The notes: a model not told the origin generated them from the sequence alone. A stretch of 64,000 nucleotides of DNA from CAWCDJ01 sp963836015 (GCA_963836015.1 CAWIIF010000009.1:62001-126000); one strand, 5' to 3'; positions 51,818 through 60,938 are shown, numbered from the stretch's first letter. Program-made: numbers and translations.

Positions 51818-53488
51818 ATGCTGCTCGAGCTGGTGGTTGAAAACTACGCCGTGGTGGAGCGGCTACGGGTTCATTTCCATGCGGGGCTGAACCTGCTGAC
51901 CGGCGAAACCGGGAGCGGCAAGTCGATCGTGGTAGACGCTTTAAGCCTGCTGTTGGGAGGGCGGGCTTCGGCGGAGACGATCCGCACCGGGGAATCCCGG
52001 GCGCGGGTGGCAGGAATTTTCGATGTACGGGAGACGGCGGCCGTTCGGCGGCTGCTGGAGCCGGCGGGCCTGGAACTCGAAGACGGCGAACTGCTGATCG
52101 AGCGGGAGATCCTGGCGGGCGGCAAGTCGCGGGCCTTTGTGGGTAGCCGTCCGGTGGCGGCGTCTCTGCTGCGGGACCTGGCTCCGCACCTGGCGGACAT
52201 CCACGGGCAGCACGACCAGCAATTGCTGTTCGCAGCGGACTCGCAGCGGGAAATGCTGGACGCCTTTGCGGCCACGGGTCCGCTGCTCGACCGCACGGCA
52301 GCGATCTACGGCGCCTGGCGGGCGGCGGCGGCGGAACTGGAGGAGTTGGAGCGCTCGGAACAGGAGAAGCTGCGGCTGCTCGACTTGTGGTCGTTCCAGC
52401 GCAAGGAAATCGAAAGCGCGGGGCTCGACGCCGAGGAAGACGCGGCGCTCGAAAACGAGCGGCGGGTGCTGCAGAACGTACAGCGTCTGGAGGAAGCCGC
52501 GGCGACGGCATATGCGGCGGTCTACGATTCGCCGGAATCGGCGTTGACGCTGGCGCGGACGGCAGCCAAACGGCTGGAGGAGCTGTGCCGCATCGACTCC
52601 TCGCTCGAAGGGCTGCGCGAACACATCCAGGCGGCCGATTTGAGCCTGCAGGAGGTCTCTTTTGGACTGCGCGATTACCTCTCGCGGCTGGAGGCTAATC
52701 CGGGGCGGCTCGAGGAAGTGGAAACGCGGCTGGCGGCGATCGACCGGCTGAAGCGCAAATACGGCCAATCGATTCCCGAAGTGCTGTCGTTTCTGGAGGA
52801 CGTCCGCCGGCAGATCGCTTCGGTGGAGCACGCCGGGGAACGCATGGAACAGCTTCGGGCATCGCAAAAGAAGCTGGAAGAGGAGTTCGGGAAGGTGGCC
52901 GGCGAGCTGACCGAGAAGCGGCGGGCGGCGGCGCGGAAGCTGGAAAAGCGGGTCGAGGCGGAACTGGCCCAACTGGCGATGGAGCGCACGGTATTCCGGG
53001 TGGAGATCGCGCCGGCGAACTGGTCGGAGAGCGGGGCGGACCGTGTGGATTTTCTGGTTTCGCCGAACCTGGGGGAGGCGCCCCGGCCGCTCGAAAAAGT
53101 GGCATCGGGGGGCGAGATCTCGCGCCTGGCCCTGGCTTTGAAAACCTGCCTCGCGGCGCCCAGGACCGGGGCGTTCCGCACCCTGGTGTTCGACGAAGTG
53201 GATACGGGCGTAGGCGGAAGCGCGGCGGAGGGAATCGGCCGCCGGCTGAAGAAGCTGGCGGCAGCCAACCAGGTGCTATGCGTTACGCATCTGCCGCAGA
53301 TCGCGTCGTTTGCCGACCATCATTACCTGGTGGAGAAGCAGGAGTCGAAAGGACGCACCATAGCGGTGGTGGAGGAACTGGACGCCGCGGCGAGAACCCG
53401 CGAGATCGGGCGCATGCTTTCCGGACAAAAGCTCACACCGGAGGCGCTCAAACACGCCGAGCAGCTGATCCGCATGAGCAACGCGTAG
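51818..53488 (+). CDS. recN: DNA repair protein RecN
   Basis: The 556-residue protein is an SMC-like ATPase with the usual RecN length. The Walker A motif GETGSGKSIV is near residue 28, HLADIHGQHDQQLLF (the Q-loop region) near 127, coiled-coil arms span about 160-380, the signature ASGGEISRLALAL is near 428, and Walker B LVFDEVDTGVGG lies near 456. The end (QKLTPEALKHAEQLI) is typical. It binds single-strand ends and promotes double-strand-break repair with RecA. It is probably transcribed from its own near-leaderless promoter. No LexA-type operator was recognised in its 49-base upstream gap. Confidence 0.95.
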   Translation: MLLELVVENYAVVERLRVHFHAGLNLLTGETGSGKSIVVDALSLLLGGRASAETIRTGESRARVAGIFDVRETAAVRRLLEPAGLELEDGELLIEREILAGGKSRAFVGSRPVAASLLRDLAPHLADIHGQHDQQLLFAADSQREMLDAFAATGPLLDRTAAIYGAWRAAAAELEELERSEQEKLRLLDLWSFQRKEIESAGLDAEEDAALENERRVLQNVQRLEEAAATAYAAVYDSPESALTLARTAAKRLEELCRIDSSLEGLREHIQAADLSLQEVSFGLRDYLSRLEANPGRLEEVETRLAAIDRLKRKYGQSIPEVLSFLEDVRRQIASVEHAGERMEQLRASQKKLEEEFGKVAGELTEKRRAAARKLEKRVEAELAQLAMERTVFRVEIAPANWSESGADRVDFLVSPNLGEAPRPLEKVASGGEISRLALALKTCLAAPRTGAFRTLVFDEVDTGVGGSAAEGIGRRLKKLAAANQVLCVTHLPQIASFADHHYLVEKQESKGRTIAVVEELDAAARTREIGRMLSGQKLTPEALKHAEQLIRMSNA

Positions 53489-53496
53489 GTTCCCGC

Positions 53497-53634
53497 TTAT
53501 TTCCAGGGCACCCGGTAAACGCGGCGGCACTTCGCGCACCGGTACTGGCCGTGAATGGGCCAGGTTGCTTCGTCATGCATCACGTGGCACCACAACCCGG
53601 CAATCCGGAACCACGGGGTTCGCAAGGCACTCAT
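53497..53634 (-). CDS. Small zinc-ribbon-like protein, 45 residues
   Basis: This short gene is convergent with recN and eight bases from its stop. It starts at ATG 53634 and ends with TAA. The protein reads LWCHVMHDEATWPIHGQYRC in the middle, then AKCRRVYRVPWK at the end. One CxxxH pair (Cys16, His20) precedes one CxxC pair (Cys33, Cys36), with conserved-looking WP, GQYRC and VPW around them, which is the layout of a single zinc ribbon. AGG stands four bases before the start. Similar small proteins exist in Acidobacteria and Verrucomicrobia as I recall, but I know of no function. The rest of the 288-base gap before clpB holds nothing recognisable. Confidence 0.6.
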   Translation of the reverse strand: MSALRTPWFRIAGLWCHVMHDEATWPIHGQYRCAKCRRVYRVPWK

Positions 53635-53776
53635 AAAACCTGAAACACTCCCTGCGCTGTAGATGCACTTCCCTATGGCATGGTTTCAAAGCCAGCGGTG
53701 ACGGGAGGGGACGAAATCGCGCGGGAGGAGCGGAGAAGGACCTGTTCGGAAACGCGGGAGTGGTCCATTATTAGAT

Positions 53777-56401
53777 ATGGACATCAATCGTTTCACCGAG
53801 AAGCTTCAGGAAGCGATCCGGTCTGCGCAATCGAAAGCGGTGCGTTACGGGCACCAGCAGATCGATGTCGAACACCTGTTAGGGGCGCTGCTGGAACAGG
53901 AGGGAGGGCTGGCGCCGTCGATCCTGGCGAAGGCCGGGGTGGCGGTGCAGAACCTTCAACGGCGCATCGAGGCGGAGCTGGAGCGGATGCCGAAGGTCTC
54001 GGGCCCGACCGGCGGACCCGACCAGGTATTTGTCACGACGCGGCTGAACCGCCTCTTGACCGCGGCCGAGGACGAGGCGCAAAAGCTCAAGGACGAGTAC
54101 ATCTCGGTGGAGCACGTGCTGCTGGCCGCGCTGGACGACCAGGGAGCGGCGGGGCGAATCCTGAAGGAGTTCGGGCTGACGCGCGAGCGCCTGATGCAGG
54201 CGCTGCGGGACGTGCGCGGCAGCCAGCGGGTAACGTCGCAGAGTCCGGAAGGAACCTATGAAGCCCTGGAGAAATACGGGCGGGACCTCACGAAGCTGGC
54301 GTCGCAGAACAAGCTGGACCCGGTGATCGGGCGCGACGAGGAGATCCGGCGGGTGATCCAGGTGCTGTCGCGGCGCACCAAGAACAACCCGGTGCTGATC
54401 GGCGAGCCGGGTGTAGGGAAGACCGCCATCGTGGAGGGGCTGGCGCTGCGAATCGTGCGCGGCGATGTGCCCGAGGGGCTGAAGAACAGGCGCATCGTGG
54501 CGCTCGACATGGGCGCGCTGATCGCGGGCGCGAAGTACCGCGGGGAGTTCGAGGAACGGCTCAAGGCGGTGCTCAAGGAGGTCCAGGACTCGGCGGGCGA
54601 GGTGATCCTGTTCATCGACGAGCTGCACACCGTGGTGGGCGCGGGCAAAGCGGAAGGCGCGATGGACGCGGGGAACCTGCTGAAACCCATGCTGGCGCGG
54701 GGCGAGCTGCACTGCATCGGCGCGACCACCCTGGACGAGTACCGCAAACACATCGAGAAGGACGCGGCGCTCGAGCGGCGCTTCCAGCCCGTGCTGGTGG
54801 GCCAGCCCTCGGTGGAAGACACGATTTCGATTCTGCGCGGGCTGAAGGAGCGCTACGAGGTGCACCATGGGGTGCGGATCAAGGATGCGGCCCTGGTGGC
54901 GGCGGCGGTGCTTTCGAGCCGCTACATTACCGACCGCTTCCTGCCGGACAAAGCCATCGACCTGGTGGACGAAGCGGCTGCGCGCCTTCGGACCGAGATC
55001 GATTCGATGCCGGCGGAGATGGACGAGGCGCGGCGGCGGATGATGCAGCTCGAGATCGAGCGGGAAGCTCTGCGCAAGGAGAGCGATCCGGCCTCGAAGG
55101 AGCGGCTGGCGAGGCTCGAAAAGGAGCTGGCCGACGTCAAGGCCGAGCTGGACGCGCTGACGGCGCGGTGGCAGGCGGAAAAACAGGGCGTGGAGCGGCT
55201 GCGGCAGATTCGCGAGCAGGTGGAGCAGGTCAAGGCGGAGATCGAAAAGGCCGAGCGGCAGTACGATTTGAACCGCGCGGCGGAGCTGAAATACGGCCGC
55301 CTGACGCAACTGGAACGGGATCTGCAAAAGGCGGAAAAGGAGCTGGCGGAACAGAAGTCGGGGCCGCGGCTGATCAAGGAGGAGGTGGACGAGGAAGACA
55401 TCGCCGAGGTGGTGAGCCGCTGGACGGGCGTCCCGGTGACCAAGCTTCTGGAAGGCGAGATGCAGAAGCTGCTGCACCTGGAAGACGAGCTGCACCAGCG
55501 GGTGATCGGGCAGGACGAGGCCGTGACCGCGGTGGCCGAGGCCGTGATCCGCGCACGCTCGGGGTTGAAGGACCCGAACCGGCCGATCGGAAGCTTCATT
55601 TTTCTGGGACCGACCGGCGTGGGGAAGACGGAGCTGGCGCGGGCGCTGGCGGAGTTCCTGTTCGACGACGAGCACGCCATGATCCGCATCGACATGTCGG
55701 AATACCAGGAGAAGCACACCGTGGCGCGGCTGGTGGGGGCGCCGCCCGGATACGTGGGCTACGAAGAGGGCGGCCAGTTGACCGAGGCGGTGCGGCGGCG
55801 GCCCTACTCGGTGGTGCTGTTCGACGAGATCGAAAAAGCCCACCACGACGTTTTCAACGTAATGCTGCAGATTCTGGACGACGGGCGGCTGACGGACGGG
55901 CAGGGGCGCACGGTGGACTTCAAGAACACCATCGTGATCATGACCTCGAACGTGGGGAGCCAGCGGATCCTGGAATACGGCGGAACGTTCAACGGAGAAG
56001 GCTTCGAGCGGATGAAGGAGACGGTGCTCGACGAGATGCGGCAGCATTTCCGGCCGGAGTTTCTGAACCGGGTGGACGAGATCATCGTGTTCCACGCGCT
56101 CACCATGGATCACCTGAAACAGATTGTGGAGATCCAGCTGGAGCGCCTGCGGGCGCGGCTGGCGGACCGTCATATCACGCTGGAACTGACCGACATCGCG
56201 CGGGAGAACCTGGTGCGGACGGGGTACGACCCCCATTATGGAGCGCGGCCGCTGAAGCGCGCGATCCAAAAGAAGATCGAGACGCCGCTGGGAAGGCTGC
56301 TGATCGGGGGCAAGGTGCACGACGGACAGACGGTAGTAGTGGACGCCGACCGCGAGACGGGCGACCTGCGGTTCGAGACGCAGGGAGTGGGAGTCGCGTA
56401 G
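53777..56401 (+). CDS. clpB: ATP-dependent disaggregase ClpB
   Basis: The 874-residue protein is a full-length ClpB. It has the N-domain (1-150), the first AAA+ module with Walker A GEPGVGKTAIVEG near 209 and Walker B VILFIDELH near 276, and the middle coiled coil at about 405-530 (EMDEARRRMMQLEIEREALR). The second AAA+ module has GPTGVGKTELARA near 611 and VLFDEIEKAH near 682. The length and the long middle domain separate it from ClpA and ClpC. It rescues aggregated proteins with DnaK. No ribosome site is seen directly before ATG 53777 (CCATTATTAGAT), so translation may be leaderless. A hairpin follows the stop. Confidence 0.97.
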   Translation: MDINRFTEKLQEAIRSAQSKAVRYGHQQIDVEHLLGALLEQEGGLAPSILAKAGVAVQNLQRRIEAELERMPKVSGPTGGPDQVFVTTRLNRLLTAAEDEAQKLKDEYISVEHVLLAALDDQGAAGRILKEFGLTRERLMQALRDVRGSQRVTSQSPEGTYEALEKYGRDLTKLASQNKLDPVIGRDEEIRRVIQVLSRRTKNNPVLIGEPGVGKTAIVEGLALRIVRGDVPEGLKNRRIVALDMGALIAGAKYRGEFEERLKAVLKEVQDSAGEVILFIDELHTVVGAGKAEGAMDAGNLLKPMLARGELHCIGATTLDEYRKHIEKDAALERRFQPVLVGQPSVEDTISILRGLKERYEVHHGVRIKDAALVAAAVLSSRYITDRFLPDKAIDLVDEAAARLRTEIDSMPAEMDEARRRMMQLEIEREALRKESDPASKERLARLEKELADVKAELDALTARWQAEKQGVERLRQIREQVEQVKAEIEKAERQYDLNRAAELKYGRLTQLERDLQKAEKELAEQKSGPRLIKEEVDEEDIAEVVSRWTGVPVTKLLEGEMQKLLHLEDELHQRVIGQDEAVTAVAEAVIRARSGLKDPNRPIGSFIFLGPTGVGKTELARALAEFLFDDEHAMIRIDMSEYQEKHTVARLVGAPPGYVGYEEGGQLTEAVRRRPYSVVLFDEIEKAHHDVFNVMLQILDDGRLTDGQGRTVDFKNTIVIMTSNVGSQRILEYGGTFNGEGFERMKETVLDEMRQHFRPEFLNRVDEIIVFHALTMDHLKQIVEIQLERLRARLADRHITLELTDIARENLVRTGYDPHYGARPLKRAIQKKIETPLGRLLIGGKVHDGQTVVVDADRETGDLRFETQGVGVA

Positions 56402-56412
56402 AAGGGCCAGTG

Positions 56413-56434
56413 GGGCAGGCCTCCCGGCCTGCCC
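56413..56434. terminator. Hairpin between convergent clpB and TIGR03437-type genes
   Basis: GGGCAGGCC (56413-56421) and GGCCTGCCC (56426-56434) pair perfectly around TCCC, and flanking GGCCA/TTGGCC bases can extend the stem. It sits 12 bases after the clpB stop and 11 bases past the corrected stop of the opposite gene. It lacks a long T run on either side, except TTTTTG on the far side. Confidence 0.55.
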
Positions 56435-56444
56435 TCCCCTTGGC

Positions 56445-57820
56445 CTATTTTTGTACCGTCAGCGTTACGCCGCTGGGTGACGAAACTCCGTTCACTGTGG
56501 CGACCACGGGCAAATCGCCGTTTGGCGCGCCGGAAGGCACCTGAATCGCCACCTGGTACAACCCCGCGAAACCCGGCGCCAGCGACCGCGCCGATTACCT
56601 GGGCCGGCAGATTGCCAACCGTGACCGTCACCGGGATTGGCCGTGGCATAAATCTGATCGGACGGCACCTGCACGCCTGCCGGAGTCGCTGGGGTGGTCG
56701 GTCCGAATCCGGTGCCCCACAGGATGATCACATCGCCGGGCTTGGCGGGTACCGTGGTGGTGCCCGAAAACGTCCCGTTCTTGACGGCCCACGAGAAATC
56801 CTGCCGGGTAGCCACCGCATACTGGTTCGCCCAAAGGAAGAAGGCTGGACTCACCGTTTGCGCGTTCGTCGAAACGGCAGCGCTGGTGCCTCCCGGAGTA
56901 GTCACCGTCACCGACATACTGCCCGTGCCGGCATCCGGCGCCACAGCATTGATCTGCTGCGGGCTGACGAAGTAGACATACGCGGGCTTGCCCCCCACGG
57001 AGACGCTCACATTGTCCAGGGTCGTCGGCAACTGCCCGTTGACGATGGCGTTCGCCCAGGTATCCGTGACCGGAGACAGGTCCGACCCCTGGATCGTAAT
57101 CCACGAGTTGGGAACAATGCCCGGCTGGAAGCTCGCCCCATTCACCACCCCGTTGGCCGAAATCGACGGCGGCGTTCCGCTGCTGACCGACGGGGTCAGT
57201 GTGTACGTCTGCCTGTAGATGTGATCGCCGTTCGGGCTCCCGTCGCCGTTAGCCCCGTTCCCTTCCACATAGATCGTGACATTGCCGATATCGGTGGCGG
57301 GCGGCGTCCAGTCGAATTCGAAGGTCTCCGTGCCGTTCCCGATAATCCGCGACGCTCCGGTCAGGTTGTGTTCCATGTAGCTGAGCGGCTGAGCGGCCGG
57401 GCACACCTGCGAGTTCGGCGCATCGAGTTCCAATGCCGTCCGCAGATTCGTGTCGCTGCACAGAACCAGCGTGTTCTGGTCCGTCGAAGCGAACGAACCG
57501 GCCTGCGATTTCGTATTGCCGGACGCGCGGGCTGTTAGCTGGAAGCCCGCCACACGCTCGCTGGGGTCGGATATGGTGACCACCAGATGCTGCTTCACTC
57601 CGGGGGCATAAGTCTGGCCATTGGGGAATGCAACCGCCACACTCCCTGGGCCCCCGTTCAGGGCGGTCCCCACGTGGCACTGCGACTCCGTGCAGTTGGA
57701 TTCCCCGGGTACTCCGTTCTTGCCCGGGTCCGGTCCGTAGTTATGAGCCCAGATCAACACCGGCACTACACCCAGAGCGAGCGCGCTCTTGGCGATATAC
57801 AGCTTCCGTTTCCTCTCCAT
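56445..57820 (-). CDS. Secreted protein with choice-of-anchor-V-like and TIGR03437 domains, two frameshifts
   Basis: From ATG 57820 the frame opens with a signal peptide (LYIAKSALALGVVPVLIWA) and a CTESQCHVG segment near residue 43, followed by a beta-rich domain to about 205 (HLVVTISDPSERVAGFQLTA, GNVTIYVEGNGANGDGS) of the choice-of-anchor V type. A TIGR03437 domain follows (GVVNGASFQPGIVPNSWITI near 224). The uncorrected frame ends at 56492, but the last 45 residues are nonsense. Removing one G at 56631/56632 and one T or G near 56562-56571 restores VTVTVGNLPAQVIGAVAGAG, then LYQVAIQVPSGAPNGDLPVV, and a stop at 56445. The span then equals 458 codons plus two bases. It would be surface-exposed, with unknown role. 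Confidence 0.78.
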
Positions 57821-57915
57821 GGCACCCCTTTAAACACCTCTCGACGTGCCGGGTACTCGATGGATTTCGTGAAGTGTCCTTAATCCGGCAGGTTTTACGA
57901 AACCCTCACAACCCT

Positions 57916-58923
57916 CTAACAGATACCCGCGAGCCGCAGCGCTTTTCGCGCGGTGGTGCTCAGCGGAATCGTCTCGAGTTGCGCGGGCTCGAACCAGCGG
58001 AACATAGGGCCCGTGGGTTTGGCCTTCGCGGTTTGCACCTGAAGCGTGTAGTGGTGATGCGTGATAGTGTGACGAATCGTACCCAGGCTGCCCGACCCGC
58101 GCGCGCCGGGCAGTTCCTCCGCTCCCGGCAAATCCCAAAAGCCGGCCATCCGCCGCGCGGCCGCGTCTCTCTTCCGCAGCAGCACACGGCCCCGCTCGCG
58201 GACTACCAGCAGCACGCCCTCGATCCGAACCGGCTCGGTCTTCCTCAGCTTCACTGGCAATTGCCCGGCCGTGCCTTCGGCGCGCGCCTGGCAATGGTCA
58301 CGCAGCGGGCAAACCAGGCACAGCGGATTGCGCGGCAGGCAGACCGTGGCCCCCAGTTCCATCAGCGCCTGGTTGAACGCCCCCGGCCGCCGCGCATCGA
58401 GCCACCCCTGCGCGGCCGCACGGAAGCGCTCGCGCGTACGGGCCGAAGCGATGTCCGCCGCGTCGTTCTCCACCCGCGCTACTACCCGCAGCACATTGCC
58501 GTCCAGCACCGCGTGGGGCAGCCCGAAGGCGATGCTGGCGATCGCCGCAGCGGTGTAATCGCCGATTCCCGCCAGCGCCCGGATCGCTTCGTAGCTTTCC
58601 GGAAACCCGCCTGCCGCCGCGATCTCGACTGCGGCGCGCCGCAGGTTGCGAGCCCGCGAGTAATAGCCCAGGCCGCTCCACAGCGCCAGCACTTCATCCT
58701 CCTGCGCAGCGGCCAGCGATTCGACTGTCGGGAAGCGCGCCAGGAACCGCTCGTAGTAGGGAATCACCGCCTGCGCGCGCGTCTGCTGCAGCATGATCTC
58801 CGAGACCCATATGCGGTAGGGATCGGCGGTGCGGCGCCAGGGCAGCTCGCGATGCCCCGCGCCATACCATTCGATCAGCAGTTTCGCGAAATCCGGCCGC
58901 TTCACTCGATTACGCGCAGCCAT
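57916..58923 (-). CDS. mutY: A/G-specific adenine glycosylase MutY
   Basis: The protein is 335 residues from ATG 58923. It has the catalytic glutamate region WVSEIMLQQTRAQAVIPYYE near 40, helix-hairpin-helix LAGIGDYTAAAIASIAFG near 117 followed by LDGNVLRVVAR with the catalytic aspartate, and the iron-sulfur loop C-x6-C-x2-C-x5-C near 195-211 (CLPRNPLCLVCPLRDHC). A C-terminal NUDIX-like 8-oxoG-recognition domain follows (RVLLRKRDAAARRMAGFWDL). It removes adenine mispaired with 8-oxoguanine. Its start lies inside the previous gene: the two overlap by 22 bases and are co-translated. Confidence 0.95.
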   Translation of the reverse strand: MAARNRVKRPDFAKLLIEWYGAGHRELPWRRTADPYRIWVSEIMLQQTRAQAVIPYYERFLARFPTVESLAAAQEDEVLALWSGLGYYSRARNLRRAAVEIAAAGGFPESYEAIRALAGIGDYTAAAIASIAFGLPHAVLDGNVLRVVARVENDAADIASARTRERFRAAAQGWLDARRPGAFNQALMELGATVCLPRNPLCLVCPLRDHCQARAEGTAGQLPVKLRKTEPVRIEGVLLVVRERGRVLLRKRDAAARRMAGFWDLPGAEELPGARGSGSLGTIRHTITHHHYTLQVQTAKAKPTGPMFRWFEPAQLETIPLSTTARKALRLAGIC

Positions 58924-59708
58924 TCGGCCACAACCGCGAAATCCTGCGGCTCCACGTCCCAGGCCTCGAATTCGGGGTTGAGCGGCTCCAGGCGAATGCG
59001 CTCGTGCTCCCACTCGTCCTCGCTGGTCTGGCGCTTCACGCTGGTGTATCGCTTGATGGTGTAGCGGGCCGAATCGTCGAGCACGCCGAAGCGCTCGATG
59101 AGCAGGATCTTGTTCTGCCGCGAGCCCGCCGGATGCAGGCGAAACAGGTTCAGGCTGCCGTCCGGGATCCGCGGCTCCATCGAGCGTCCCACTACATGGG
59201 CCGCGAACATCCCTTTGTCCAGCCGCATGCCCTCGGGGCTGCGCACCCAGTCTTCTTCCTCCGCCTGCATCTCTTCGCCCAGCGAGCCCGCCGCCGCGCG
59301 CAGGCTGTAGAGCGGAAGGTGCGTGCGGAACGGCTCGACCGGCGCCTTCTCGACGTTCTCGTCGTAGAGCCGGTCCAGCACCCGGGTGAAGGCGTCCACC
59401 GCTACCGCTTGCCGGCCGCTCACCAGCACCGCATTCGAAAGCGAGTCTTCGAGCGCCGCCAGGCAAGCCTCCGCCCCCGATTCCGCCATCCGCCCGCGGA
59501 TCTCGTCTTCGAGTGCCTCCAGGATCTCCGAGTCTTCCGGATCGGCCGTCTCGCCGTATTCGCGGCGCATCCGCACCCATCCGCGCCCGCTCTCCGGATC
59601 GATCAGCAGCACGCCGATGTTCTGCCGGGGCCGCCCCGGCAATGCCGCTTCGAGGAGTACATACGTACCCTGGCGGCGCCCGGTAATGGAGACTACGCGA
59701 GCCGGCAT
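58902..59708 (-). CDS. S24/LexA-like serine peptidase domain fused to DUF3037-like N-domain
   Basis: The 268-residue protein has two parts. The N-terminal 125 residues (VLLEAALPGRPRQNIGVLLI near 18, then DPESGRGWVRMRREYG) resemble the DUF3037 family. The C-terminal part, from about 170, has the S24 signature GMFAAHVVGRSMEPRIPDGS with the nucleophilic serine, and YTIKRYTS near 225 with the general-base lysine, as in LexA and UmuD. No helix-turn-helix is present, so it is not a classical repressor. Autocleavage or cleavage of a partner is possible, but the Ala-Gly/Cys-Gly cleavage site was not recognised. It overlaps mutY by 22 bases, linking it to DNA damage handling. Confidence 0.7.
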   Translation of the reverse strand: MPARVVSITGRRQGTYVLLEAALPGRPRQNIGVLLIDPESGRGWVRMRREYGETADPEDSEILEALEDEIRGRMAESGAEACLAALEDSLSNAVLVSGRQAVAVDAFTRVLDRLYDENVEKAPVEPFRTHLPLYSLRAAAGSLGEEMQAEEEDWVRSPEGMRLDKGMFAAHVVGRSMEPRIPDGSLNLFRLHPAGSRQNKILLIERFGVLDDSARYTIKRYTSVKRQTSEDEWEHERIRLEPLNPEFEAWDVEPQDFAVVAEWLRVIE

Positions 59709-59771
59709 GCTGGATCCACACCTATCCTACCGTGCTTATCGGCAAAAAGGCGAAGGCTCTTACCCCGTTCC

Positions 59772-60884
59772 CTATTGCCCGGCCGGCGCCGGCGCCGCGG
59801 GGACCGGGTTCGGATAGTAGCCGTCGCGGGCGTGAATCCGAACGGTGGGAAGCGTCGGAACCTCCACCTTGATGTTGCGGAAAACCTTCGGCTTAGCTTC
59901 CTGGTCGATGTCGGGGACGAACCGCAGCACGTACTGCGTGGTGATCTCCCCCAGCAGCGACGATACCGACTTGATGATGCCTTCCGCGAGCTGCGCGGCA
60001 TAAGCGCCGGTCCCCACCGTCAGCGCGAAGTTACCCGCGTCCTGCGGGTTCGAAAGATAGCCCGAAACGTCTTTGTACGGGTTGTCGAGCGGGTATTCCA
60101 CGTGTCCGCCCGTCCGCGTCGTCAGCCGCTCCAGGATGTCGCGGTCTTCATTGGCGAACCCGAAGGCCGTGGTGCTCATGCCGTAAATCGTGACCATGTT
60201 GCGCTGGGCCAGTTCCAGCACCTCCTGCTCGGTGTGCTTGCTGGCGCTGTCATGCCCGTCGCCGATGATGATGATCACGCGCCGCGGCTCGTACGGCTCG
60301 CCGTGGATCAGGGAGCGCGTAGTGCAAGCCTTATAGATCGCATCGAACAGGGCCGCGCCGCCGCCCGGTTTCATCCGGCGGACGCGATCCACGATCTTTT
60401 CCGGATCGGAGGTCGTATTGACCGCCAGTTCCGCTTCGTTTGAATAGCCGATCAGGTAGCCCGCATAGCGCGGGTCGCCCGGCAGCAGGTCCAGAATCAG
60501 CTCCTCGATCGCTTCCTCGTACTTGGTCCAGTGGATGCGGCTCGCATTGCTGAGATCCACCAGGAATCCCACCACCACCGGCTGTTTTTCGGCGTGGCTG
60601 AAGAATTCGATGTGCTGCGGCTTGCCCTCGTCCAGGATGCGGAAGTCGGAGGCGACCAGGTTGGAAACAAACCTTCCCTTGTCGTCGGTCACCGTCACCG
60701 GGACGACCACCTCGTTTACCGAGACGCTGATCCGGGTAGGGGGTTCTTCTGGTTTTGCCGGGGGCTTGGCTTCCTGGGGCGGAGGCTGCGGGGGCGCCTG
60801 CGGCTTGGTCTGGGGCGTGGCCGTTCCGCACAAGATCAAGGCGCATGCGAAAACTGCCGGGAATGAGCGATACGAGTACATCAC
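59772..60884 (-). CDS. Secreted acidobacterial VWFA-domain protein (TIGR03436-like)
   Basis: The 370-residue protein has a signal peptide (FPAVFACALILCGTATPQ), a proline-rich linker (25-50) and an N-terminal strand region, RISVSVNEVVVPVTVTDDKG, typical of the acidobacterial VWFA-related family. The von Willebrand A domain has a MIDAS-like VVVGFLVDLSNASRIHWTKY near 104 (DxSxS) and IIIIGDGHDSASKH near 202. Such domains bind metal and partners outside the cell. It is 54 bases downstream of the pduT-like gene on the same strand, and so could be in the same unit. Confidence 0.87.
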   Translation of the reverse strand: MMYSYRSFPAVFACALILCGTATPQTKPQAPPQPPPQEAKPPAKPEEPPTRISVSVNEVVVPVTVTDDKGRFVSNLVASDFRILDEGKPQHIEFFSHAEKQPVVVGFLVDLSNASRIHWTKYEEAIEELILDLLPGDPRYAGYLIGYSNEAELAVNTTSDPEKIVDRVRRMKPGGGAALFDAIYKACTTRSLIHGEPYEPRRVIIIIGDGHDSASKHTEQEVLELAQRNMVTIYGMSTTAFGFANEDRDILERLTTRTGGHVEYPLDNPYKDVSGYLSNPQDAGNFALTVGTGAYAAQLAEGIIKSVSSLLGEITTQYVLRFVPDIDQEAKPKVFRNIKVEVPTLPTVRIHARDGYYPNPVPAAPAPAGQ

Positions 60885-60938
60885 GGTATTGCTCCCTATT
60901 TTACCGCCTTTGCAGCATCCCCGGCTGGGGCGGAAACC

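Noticed and set aside
53639..53677. Possible heat-shock sigma-32 promoter before clpB
   Set aside because: CCTGAAA and CCCTATG resemble the two elements, but they are 25 bases apart, roughly ten more than sigma-32 allows.
53879..56320. Minus-strand open frame of more than 800 codons
   Set aside because: It is a mirror of clpB; the histidine-, leucine- and arginine-rich sequence has no family features, and clpB itself is unambiguous.
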